Shown in pieces: positions 40,843 to 47,697 of a stretch of 52,962 nucleotides of DNA (position 1 is its first letter; each line of letters starts with the position of its first letter). The DNA lies in contig NZ_PRLM01000004.1 in NCBI RefSeq assembly GCF_004138395.1, forward strand, positions 1-52,962. Reading direction: 5' to 3'. The notes beneath the pieces were generated by a model that saw only the letters and a list, made by a program, of their open reading frames with translations, had not been told where the DNA came from and did not search any database. Both the position numbers and the translations under genes were made by a program. This stretch comes from Candidatus Nanosyncoccus alces (GTDB lineage Bacteria; Patescibacteriota; Saccharimonadia; Saccharimonadales; Saccharimonadaceae).

Positions 40843-41006
40843 ACGCTTTAGCTACCATGACAATATTAAATTTTCAACCCCCGGCTTCAAGCCCATGCTT
40901 ATTTTAGCCACGGTTTAACCGAAAAACAAACAATGGACAATTTCAGAACATGAAAATGCTTGTGGAAAACTCGCTAAAAAATACAAAAAATTGTTCAAAA
41001 AATGTA
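40843..41006. other. AT-rich spacer upstream of comM
   Basis: No gene seen. It holds the comM upstream region (minus strand) and a single DnaA-box-like TGTGGAAAA around 40969-40977. Confidence 0.4.
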
Positions 41007-41035
41007 TTGACATTAGCATTTTTTCGCGATATTAT
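41007..41035 (+). promoter_or_regulatory. Strong promoter for a small RNA
   Basis: TTGACA (41007-41012), a 17-nt spacer and TATTAT (41030-41035), preceded by an AT-rich tract. Confidence 0.8.
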
Positions 41036-41041
41036 AGAGAT

Positions 41042-41160
41042 AGCTTTTGAATAAAAAAATTATTCAAAAGGTCAAAACAAAAATTTAGCCAAAATAACTC
41101 CACACTCTACAAAGCAGGCCGGTTTTCCTCGCAGTTACCGGCCTCTTTCTATGGTTTTTA
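41042..41160 (+). ncRNA. Candidate small non-coding RNA
   Basis: The transcript predicted from the promoter at 41007 has no usable ORF. A perfect 11-bp hairpin sits at its 5' end (41044-41054 with 41060-41070). An AGGCCGGT/ACCGGCCT stem (41116-41123 with 41137-41144) followed by pyrimidine-rich sequence may be the terminator. The middle is A-rich and single-stranded. I do not recognise the family. Confidence 0.55.
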
Positions 41161-41244
41161 AAAGTATAGTCTGCACGTTTTGCGAACGAGACCACAGCCA
41201 GTCGCCTAGACAAAGCGCCTTCGCTACTTTCCGCAAACTCTAGA

Positions 41245-41276
41245 ACAAAAATACGAGAGCAAGCTCTCGATTTTTA
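41245..41276. terminator. Bidirectional terminator, 3' of tmRNA
   Basis: CGAGAGC (41254-41260) pairs with GCTCTCG (41263-41269) with AAAAATA before and ATTTTTA after. It ends the tmRNA transcript on the minus strand. Confidence 0.75.
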
Positions 41277-41326
41277 GTTTTACAAACTCGCTTAGAAAGA
41301 AACTACGTTTTTCCTCGCTCTTTCCG

Positions 41327-41680
41327 TGGTGGAGCTGGGGGATACTGCCTCCCCGTCCGTACTGTCACAGGGTTGTGATTCTACGCACATAGTTTTCTGT
41401 TTTATCTTGGCACACATTGCTAGCTGCAGAAAACGAAACTAACAATAGCCATAGCTAATTTTCGAATTATTTCTCGCTAATTAAATAACCTTATCTCCGT
41501 TATATAATAATCCTAGCCCTACGGAGTCTTGAACCAGAACCAGCCTATAAATAAATTAGGCATAAGCCGGCATGTATGCAACATGCGCGGTTTTTGTGTT
41601 TTTTACACTTATTAATACTTACGGTATTCAATCGGCACGCCTCACAACTGTTAACAATTCGTCTAAGCTTTGTCAGCCCC
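41327..41680 (-). ncRNA. ssrA: tmRNA
   Basis: A 354-nt transfer-messenger RNA that rescues stalled ribosomes. The 5' end GGGGCTG pairs with 3' CAGCTCC (one G-U), followed by ACCA. GAGGCGTGCCGA near nt 39-50 matches the conserved tmRNA 5' segment. The tag frame ends in AYMPAYA-stop; the stop TAA is at 41556-41558 (minus). Read back, the frame is VKNTKTAHVAYMPAYA, with the resume codon uncertain (GTA at nt 75 to GCG at nt 93). The T-stem GGGGA/TCCCC closes an unusual loop GGCAGTA. The -10 is TATAAT at 41691-41696. Confidence 0.9.
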
Positions 41681-41690
41681 AACTAATCTC

Positions 41691-41696
41691 ATTATA
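41691..41696 (-). promoter_or_regulatory. Extended -10 promoter of ssrA
   Basis: TGGTATAAT on the minus strand, 10 nt before the mature 5' end. Confidence 0.65.
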
Positions 41697-41783
41697 CCAT
41701 AAACCCCATCTAAGCACAACTTGAACCAAGCTTCAACGGTCGGGTCGACACGAATATTGCAAAAATAAAACATCAAAATAGCT

Positions 41784-41810
41784 AAACTGTTGTTAATTTT
41801 ACAACAGTTT
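41784..41810. repeat. Perfect 10-bp inverted repeat
   Basis: AAACTGTTGT (41784-41793) and ACAACAGTTT (41801-41810), 7 nt apart. It lies about 75 bp upstream of the 41885 promoter; operator or hairpin. The right half resembles 42440-42453 and 43242-43256. Confidence 0.65.
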
Positions 41811-41884
41811 GTACAAAAATTTAGAACAGGGAATAAATAGATAAAATGTTGTAGAAAATACTCTAAAAAAGTTGAACAAATCTA

Positions 41885-41913
41885 TTGATTTTTTATAATT
41901 TTTATGCTAATAT
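41885..41913 (+). promoter_or_regulatory. Promoter of the structured transcript
   Basis: TTGATT (41885-41890), a 17-nt spacer ending in TGC, then TAATAT (41908-41913). Confidence 0.7.
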
Positions 41914-41919
41914 CAAGAC

Positions 41920-42311
41920 AGTCGAGATGACTAAAACAAAAACTAAAAACAAAAGGAAAGCATGAAGAAGAAGAGATTCAAAGCTAGAAATAAACCATAA
42001 AGCTTGGCGGGCGAAAAGGTAATTTCTAGCCATAAATTACAAATAGGAATTACCTAGAGCTCCGCCAAAAGACCACAAAGGTCAAAGACGTAGAGCGCGC
42101 AGTCAAATCTTTCATTAGCACCTTCCATAAAGCAAACCATAAACCAGAATGAAAGAAAACGGCAGCAAGGACAATGCTTCACCTAGCGTGAAGCGGTCAA
42201 TAGGGAAAAGCGGATCAGGGGTTGCGGCCAATAGTTGTGTTTATAAGAGTCGGATAACCCCCCGCCCCCCACAAAACATAGATAAACACTTGGGGGCTTA
42301 CCAGTTTTGTG
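41920..42311 (+). ncRNA. Long structured transcript, possibly novel RNA
   Basis: Begins with an A-rich leader and a 12-codon ORF, then folds. TTGGCGG (42004-42010) pairs with CCGCCAA (42062-42068). Inside, AGGTAATT (42017-42024) can pair with AATTACCT (42048-42055) or, as GTAATTT, with AAATTAC (42034-42040). Then GACC/GGTC near 42071, GCTTCAC/GTGAAGC (42176-42182 with 42188-42194), GCCCCC/GGGGGC and CACAAAAC/GTTTTGTG near 42264-42311. No larger ORF fits the region to 42325. Not recognised. Confidence 0.55.
41962..42000 (+). CDS. 12-residue basic leader peptide
   Basis: ATG at 41962 follows AAAAGGAAAG; the peptide is MKKKRFKARNKP. Half its residues are Lys or Arg. The switchable hairpins begin right after its stop, as in attenuators. 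It could also be a chance ORF. Confidence 0.4.
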   Translation: MKKKRFKARNKP

Positions 42312-42312
42312 T

Positions 42313-42318
42313 TACAAT
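42313..42318 (+). promoter_or_regulatory. -10 box of the small membrane protein gene
   Basis: TACAAT ends 7 nt before the ATG at 42326. Leaderless-type spacing. Confidence 0.5.
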
Positions 42319-42325
42319 ATTGGTT

Positions 42326-42679
42326 ATGAAACATAACCGTGTTGTTATTATCGTTAGCATAGTTGGACTCGCAGCTTTACTAAGTATGCTAGGATTCACA
42401 TCTCCGACGGAAATTGGACCGTTCGGAGTTTTATTATTTTTTACAACAGTTTATTTAGTGGCATTTGGAATAATTACGCTTATCATGCAAAGTTTTATGT
42501 ATCTAGCATTCAAAAAAGACACTTTTCGCGGCAAAGATTACCTTTACTCTGCAGTACTGGCGTTTGGGCCGATCATGTTCCTGATGGCATGCTCTTTTGG
42601 TGCTATTAACCTCTGGACTACAGCGTTGATCTGTTTGTTTATATTTTTGGCAGAATTTCTAGTAGCAAAACGCATCTAG
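42326..42679 (+). CDS. Small membrane protein, unknown function
   Basis: A 117-aa protein with about four membrane helices (about 6-22, 27-55, 67-88 and 90-112) and a short charged loop (KKDTFRGKDY). Not recognised. The ATG at 42326 is preferred because the TACAAT box is 7 nt upstream. An in-frame ATG at 42149 would add 59 polar, Cys-containing residues that read through the structured RNA. It precedes the protein at 42697 and the conjugation-type ATPase. Confidence 0.72.
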   Translation: MKHNRVVIIVSIVGLAALLSMLGFTSPTEIGPFGVLLFFTTVYLVAFGIITLIMQSFMYLAFKKDTFRGKDYLYSAVLAFGPIMFLMACSFGAINLWTTALICLFIFLAEFLVAKRI

Positions 42680-42684
42680 TGTGA

Positions 42685-42690
42685 TAAAAT
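42685..42690 (+). promoter_or_regulatory. -10 box of the gene at 42697
   Basis: TAAAAT ends 6 nt before the ATG. Leaderless-type spacing. Confidence 0.45.
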
Positions 42691-42696
42691 AAGCAT

Positions 42697-43224
42697 ATGG
42701 ACTATGGTCAGAATGGGCAATCGGACAGTAGAATCGCAAATTCTGATCTTTTTGCTTCCGGCCTTACAGAGGGTGCCGGTGTAGCTCCAGAATCCTCCAA
42801 CCCAGACACCAACGAAAGTCTCCATGCCGACGACGCCTCAATTTCTTGGCAGCGCAACCCTCAGGAAGTCGGCAACAAACTTATAGGCCTATCTAGTAAT
42901 TATGACAAGGACCGACAAGGCGATCAGTATCCACCCAGCGTTGAGCTCGGCGTAATTGAGCCTACCATGCCTCCGGGTGCAACTGAAGAACTCAATCCAG
43001 AAATCATCGATCAAACTAAAGCCATAGAACATAGTTTTGATAAAACCGTAATTAAGACTGACGACAGACTAGACCCCGCCGCTCTTAAAGAAATAAACGC
43101 AGCTAGTAGTCGACTCGACCACACCGGGGACATCGCCGACTTTTATGATGCTGCCAGAAACATGACTATCGCAAATCTCACCAATTCGTTTGGCAACAAT
43201 TCGGCATGGAAGGAAGACGTATGA
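42697..43224 (+). CDS. Acidic soluble protein of unknown function
   Basis: A 175-aa acidic, mostly disordered protein (Asn/Ser/Asp-rich). The C-terminal half is more helical (DPAALKEINAASSRLDHTGDIADFYDAARNM). No signal, membrane helix or catalytic motif. Not recognised. It ends 109 nt before the conjugation-type ATPase and could be its partner. The stop is TGA, showing UGA is a stop codon here. Confidence 0.68.
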   Translation: MDYGQNGQSDSRIANSDLFASGLTEGAGVAPESSNPDTNESLHADDASISWQRNPQEVGNKLIGLSSNYDKDRQGDQYPPSVELGVIEPTMPPGATEELNPEIIDQTKAIEHSFDKTVIKTDDRLDPAALKEINAASSRLDHTGDIADFYDAARNMTIANLTNSFGNNSAWKEDV

Positions 43225-43333
43225 TCTGTACCTGTTTTAGTATTTTTTACAACAGTCTAGGACTAACAGCTAAACCGTGTTGCCTAGTTAGGTTATTTAG
43301 TAATACGTTTCTTGAAGAAAGGTATCGGGACTA
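43225..43333 (+). other. Intergenic spacer before the ATPase gene
   Basis: 109 nt. It contains GTATTTTTTACAACAGT (about 43241-43257), a near match to sequence inside the gene at 42326, and an AAAGG at about 43318. Confidence 0.4.
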
Positions 43334-46063
43334 ATGGAACCTTGGGTGGTGGTACTCGTCGCAATTCTAGCAATCGGCGTTATCGCCGCGATTTTTGGTG
43401 GCACTCGTATCTCTAAACTTCGCAGAGCTAAAAAATACGAGCGTGGCCTCAAGATGGTACCACTTTTAATCCACCTACCACCTACTACCGATGATATTGA
43501 GGCTAGCGGTCGTGATAAGCGCGACATTGCTAATGAAGCAATCTCTAAAGCACAGGTGATGTACTCAATCCTCTCTTCTACTATTACTAAAGGACTTAAG
43601 ACCAAACTCTACGGACAACGCCATTTTTCTCTGGAAATTATAGCCAAGAACGGATTTATCAAATACTATGCGATAGTTCCGGCGGTTCTTAAAGAGACGG
43701 TACGCCAAGCTGTGCAGTCGGCCTATCCCACCGCTCGCCTCGAAGAAAAACGCGAAGACAACATTTTTAAGGGTGGTGCCGGTGTTGAAGCCGTAGCGGG
43801 AGCCGAACTTACTTTAAGTAAAGACTTTTACTATCCAATTGCTACTTATGAAGATACCAAACGCGATGCTCAAATGGCTATTCTGAACGCGCTCTCTAGT
43901 GTGGGTAAAAACGAAGGCGCTTCCGTACAAATTTTATTCCGTCCTGCACAAAAAAATTGGTCAGAAAGTGCCAAACAATACATCGAAAACATGCAAAAAG
44001 GCAAAAAGAAAAAGACTATTGGGTCCGGAATTGGCGATTTTGCCATGGATCTGATTCGGGCCCCTTGGGAAGTACCTGGTGAGCACGAAAAACATGAACA
44101 GGAAACTATAACTAATATTAAACAAGACGAGATTACGGCCATTACCAATAAAATGCGTTTTCCAGCTTTTGAAACCTTGATTCGTGTTATAGCCAGTTCC
44201 GAAAATAAACCCCGCTCAGAAGCGATTGTGGGCGGTATCATCTCGGCCTTTTCTCAGTTTAACTCGCCAGAGCTCAACGGCTTCAAAGTTAATACCTTTA
44301 AAGATCCTAAAAAACTCGCTATTGACTATACTTTTAGATTTTTCCCACTCCGGATGCGCTCAAATATCCTTAATAGTGTGGAGCTAGCTTCTATTTTTCA
44401 TCTGCCGGAACAAACTTCTATTCCTAACTCCCAGGTTGAACGTCAGCTCACCAAACAAGTAGACGGTCCAGCTCGGCTAGCTACCGAAGGTGTATTTTTG
44501 GGAACCAACGAATTCCGTGGCACCCAAAAAGCTATCTATCTTGACGAGAAAAACCGCCGTCGCCATATGTATGTCATTGGGCAAACCGGTATGGGTAAAT
44601 CTGTCTTTCTTGAAAACATTGCCTTCCAAGATATGTGCGATGGCCGTGGTTTTGCCTTTATCGACCCCCATGGCGATGCCGTAGAAGCCCTTCTTCAACG
44701 TGTGCCAGAGGAACGTATTGACGACGTGATCTACTTCGACCCGGCCGATATTGAACACCCGGTCGGCATGAACATGTTTGAATTTACTACTGCCGATCAG
44801 AAAGATTTCATTGTACAAGAGGGAATTAGTATGCTCCAATCCTTATTTGACCCCAATAACCAAGGCTTCTTTGGCCCTCGTGGCCAGCACATGTTCAGAA
44901 ATGCGGCTCTTCTTCTGATGAGTGACCCTGCCGGCGCTACCTTTATTGACATCCCTCAGTGTTTCACTGATGCCGAATTTGTTAAATCTAAACTTAAGTA
45001 TGTCACAGACAAAGCCGTTTACGATTACTGGACTAAAGAGTTTCCAGCTTCTCAGAAGAGTAACGATGCTGGGGAAGTTATCACTTGGTTCTCTAGCAAA
45101 TGGGGGCCCTTCATCTCTAATACCATTATGAGAAATACTCTCGGACAGGTAAAATCCGGCTTTAATATCCGCGAAATCATGGACAATAAAAAAATTTTCC
45201 TGGTTAACCTTTCCAAGGGGCGTCTCGGTGATATCAATGCCAACCTTCTCGGTATGATTTTTGTCATGAAGTTTCAGCAGGCCGCCATGAGCCGTCAAGA
45301 TATTCCAGAAGAGGAACGTCAGGATTTTTGTCTTTATGTAGATGAGTTTCAGAATTTCGCTACTGATAGCTTCGAATCTATTCTTTCGGAAGCTCGAAAA
45401 TATCGCCTTAACCTTATCGTAGCCAACCAGTTCATGACTCAGCTTACCGAGAAAATTCGGGAGGCGTTACTTGGTAACGTCGGCACCATTATTTGTGGCC
45501 GTATCGGTGTAACAGACGCAGATTTGATGGTGAAAGCCTTTACTCCCACTTTTACCGCCGAAGATCTCACTAAGACTCCCAATTTCTCCGCTGTGGCTAA
45601 GGTGATGATGTTCGATATGCCATCCGCTCCTTTCACAATGAAATTACCCGCTCCGATGGGGGAACCAAACGAGGAGTTAATGGATAGCCTAAAGGCCTAT
45701 TCTGCTACTAAGTTTGGCAAAACTCGCGCCGAAGTAGAAAAAGAAATCCAGGATCGTTGGAGCGCCGCCGAAAAGGCTAAAAAGGCCGAAACTTCAGAAA
45801 TTGCGCCAGAGCCTCCTAAAAGCCCCACAGACGCGACGTCTGCTAAAAATGGTAAGAATACTAGCTCCGCGCCTAAAACTGCTCCAGCGGCCCCAAAATC
45901 GTCTAAAAAAGGCTTTTTAGACGACTGGATCGCTAAAAATCCTACCCCCGCCCCAAAATCGCCTGAACCAACTCCGACCCCCACGCCAGTAAACACCCCA
46001 GACTCCACCCCGGAACCAGAACCAAAATCACGGCCAGACGAAGCTGTGTTTAGAGTCCGCTAG
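43334..46063 (+). CDS. VirD4/TraC-like conjugation-type ATPase
   Basis: A 909-aa protein. One N-terminal helix (about 5-23) is followed by a region of about 400 residues and then a RecA-like motor with Walker A IGQTGMGKSVFL (about 414-425), the box FAFIDPHGDAV, and Walker B FCLYVDEFQNFATD, then a catalytic-type Gln/Arg segment (LIVANQFMTQL). A Pro/Lys/Thr-rich tail (about 780-909) follows. This resembles the type IV secretion coupling or DUF87-type ATPase found widely in Saccharibacteria. It may power DNA or protein transfer, or a pilus. An AAAGG precedes the start. Confidence 0.88.
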   Translation: MEPWVVVLVAILAIGVIAAIFGGTRISKLRRAKKYERGLKMVPLLIHLPPTTDDIEASGRDKRDIANEAISKAQVMYSILSSTITKGLKTKLYGQRHFSLEIIAKNGFIKYYAIVPAVLKETVRQAVQSAYPTARLEEKREDNIFKGGAGVEAVAGAELTLSKDFYYPIATYEDTKRDAQMAILNALSSVGKNEGASVQILFRPAQKNWSESAKQYIENMQKGKKKKTIGSGIGDFAMDLIRAPWEVPGEHEKHEQETITNIKQDEITAITNKMRFPAFETLIRVIASSENKPRSEAIVGGIISAFSQFNSPELNGFKVNTFKDPKKLAIDYTFRFFPLRMRSNILNSVELASIFHLPEQTSIPNSQVERQLTKQVDGPARLATEGVFLGTNEFRGTQKAIYLDEKNRRRHMYVIGQTGMGKSVFLENIAFQDMCDGRGFAFIDPHGDAVEALLQRVPEERIDDVIYFDPADIEHPVGMNMFEFTTADQKDFIVQEGISMLQSLFDPNNQGFFGPRGQHMFRNAALLLMSDPAGATFIDIPQCFTDAEFVKSKLKYVTDKAVYDYWTKEFPASQKSNDAGEVITWFSSKWGPFISNTIMRNTLGQVKSGFNIREIMDNKKIFLVNLSKGRLGDINANLLGMIFVMKFQQAAMSRQDIPEEERQDFCLYVDEFQNFATDSFESILSEARKYRLNLIVANQFMTQLTEKIREALLGNVGTIICGRIGVTDADLMVKAFTPTFTAEDLTKTPNFSAVAKVMMFDMPSAPFTMKLPAPMGEPNEELMDSLKAYSATKFGKTRAEVEKEIQDRWSAAEKAKKAETSEIAPEPPKSPTDATSAKNGKNTSSAPKTAPAAPKSSKKGFLDDWIAKNPTPAPKSPEPTPTPTPVNTPDSTPEPEPKSRPDEAVFRVR

Positions 46064-46074
46064 GATATTTATGT

Positions 46075-46080
46075 TATAAT
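46075..46080 (+). promoter_or_regulatory. -10 box of iscU
   Basis: TATAAT ends 7 nt before the ATG at 46088. Leaderless-type spacing. Confidence 0.6.
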
Positions 46081-46087
46081 CTTGACC

Positions 46088-46489
46088 ATGAACGAAGGGC
46101 AAGATTGGATTTATACCGATACCGTAAAAGACCACTTTTTGAACCCGCGCAACTTCCTTATGGGCGACGAGAGCAAGTTTGAGTGCGACGCTACCGGTAT
46201 AGTAGGTAACCCTATCTGTGGTGACCAGATGAAAATGTTTATCAAAGTTGACCCGATAACCGACAAAATCACCGACCTACGCTGGAAGACTTACGGTTGC
46301 GCTTCAGCCATCGCTTCTACCTCAGCGCTTTCCGAACTTGCTAAGGGGAAGACTCTAGACGAAGCCCTCAAGATCTCTGCCGAAGATATTGATAACTACC
46401 TTGGGAAACTCCCCAAGCACAAGTTTCATTGTTCTGTTTTGGGCCACGATGCGTTAAGGAACGCTATCGAGAATTATCGGCAGCAATAG
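46088..46489 (+). CDS. iscU: Iron-sulfur scaffold IscU/NifU-N
   Basis: A 133-aa scaffold on which Fe-S clusters are built. All ligands are present: C44 with D46 (GNPICGDQM), C71 (YGCASAIAS), and H114-C115 (KFHCSVLG). ATG at 46088 is chosen over the TTG at 46082 because of the TATAAT 7 nt upstream. Its last 26 nt overlap the 3' end of iscS on the other strand, so the enzyme and scaffold converge. Confidence 0.93.
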   Translation: MNEGQDWIYTDTVKDHFLNPRNFLMGDESKFECDATGIVGNPICGDQMKMFIKVDPITDKITDLRWKTYGCASAIASTSALSELAKGKTLDEALKISAEDIDNYLGKLPKHKFHCSVLGHDALRNAIENYRQQ

Positions 46490-47618
46490 TGCTAATTTGT
46501 TGTAGTCTTTCAATAATTCCTGGCAACACCCGCATTACCGCCTCTACGTCTTCCTTGGTATTTTCTAACCCAAAAGAGAACCGTATCGAAGAATGCGCCA
46601 CCTCGGCATCCCCAGTTTTTGCCATTAGTACGTGTGATGGCTTAGTGTCTCCGGCCGCACAGGCTGAACCAGTAGAAACCACTATCTCCTCTGCATCTAG
46701 ATATAACTGGATAGATTCACCTTCCGCTGCCTGAAAAGATGCGTTTAAGATATTTGGTAGGGAGACACCCGGTGTTAAGTCTGTATTAAGCGAGCTTCCT
46801 GGAATCTCGGCTAGGATTCTCTCAGCCAGCTCATCCCTTAAATCACGTATTGTAGTGTCGTATTTCTTCCAGGTTTTTTCTCTTAAAACATATTCTAATG
46901 CCGCACCAAACCCTACAATACCCACCGTGTTATAAGTGCCACCTCGCCGTTTATTTTCCTGATTACCTCCGATAATCAAAGGTTTCAAAGGCACCCCTTT
47001 TCGTACATATAGCGCCCCCACGCCCACTGGCCCGCCTATTTTATGCGCGGAAAATGTCGCATAGTCCGCCCCTAACGCTTTCACATCTATCGGCATTTTA
47101 CCTAGCGCCTGGGTTAGATCAGAATGCACGTAGGCACCTTTTTTTACTGCTACTAGTGGCTTCCCCCAACCATTCTTCTTATCAAACATTTCTGGACAAT
47201 CTATGACCTTATCTCTACCGGCCCGCTCTACTACCCCAGCCAAATTCAAAACTTCTCCAATTTCGTTATTTACTAGCATATAAGAGTATAATTTTGGCAA
47301 TTTTTCACCCCTATATTCTTGCGCCGTCTCTATAATAGAATGATGTTCCAGAGGCGAAGTCTCTATTTGATGCCCCTCAAAAGTGCGGATTACAGTATTA
47401 TTGCTCTCTGACGCCCCCGAAGTAAAAATAATCTCTTCTGGCTCAGCATTTATCAGTCGCGCCAGTAATTCGCGCGTATGTTCTATTTGGTTCATTGCTA
47501 AATGTCCAGGGGTATGCAGGGCTGATGCGTTAGCAAAAAACCGCGTTTCCGCCTGGTGCATTGCCTTCATTACTTCAGGTAACAGCGGGCTCGTTGCTGC
47601 ATAGTCTAAATAAACCAT
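46464..47618 (-). CDS. iscS: Cysteine desulfurase
   Basis: A 384-aa PLP enzyme that takes sulfur from cysteine for Fe-S clusters and tRNA thiolation. The N-terminal YLDYAATSPL, the PLP Lys in SAHKIGGP, and the active Cys in STGSACAAG are present. TATAAT (47625-47630, minus) ends 6 nt before the ATG at 47618; GTG at 47624 is an alternative. Some conserved NifS segments (the histidine SPLEHHS and DLTQALGK) are visible. Confidence 0.94.
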   Translation of the reverse strand: MVYLDYAATSPLLPEVMKAMHQAETRFFANASALHTPGHLAMNQIEHTRELLARLINAEPEEIIFTSGASESNNTVIRTFEGHQIETSPLEHHSIIETAQEYRGEKLPKLYSYMLVNNEIGEVLNLAGVVERAGRDKVIDCPEMFDKKNGWGKPLVAVKKGAYVHSDLTQALGKMPIDVKALGADYATFSAHKIGGPVGVGALYVRKGVPLKPLIIGGNQENKRRGGTYNTVGIVGFGAALEYVLREKTWKKYDTTIRDLRDELAERILAEIPGSSLNTDLTPGVSLPNILNASFQAAEGESIQLYLDAEEIVVSTGSACAAGDTKPSHVLMAKTGDAEVAHSSIRFSFGLENTKEDVEAVMRVLPGIIERLQQISTIAADNSR

Positions 47619-47624
47619 GCCCAC

Positions 47625-47630
47625 ATTATA
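47625..47630 (-). promoter_or_regulatory. -10 box of iscS
   Basis: TGGTATAAT on the minus strand ends 6 nt before the ATG at 47618. Confidence 0.6.
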
Positions 47631-47697
47631 CCACGCTTGAATTTTTCGCCCTTAAGGTGTATATTAGAGAGGTATATTAAGAAGAGGTATAACAAAA

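Noticed and set aside
40960-40985. Possible replication origin (TGTGGAAAA, near gyrBA and parAB in the same window)
   Set aside because: Only one imperfect DnaA-like box, no dnaA gene and no box cluster. GC skew of the complete genome would be needed.
42149-42325. 59-residue extension of the 42326 membrane protein
   Set aside because: It reads through hairpins and has unlikely composition; a promoter box stands right before 42326.
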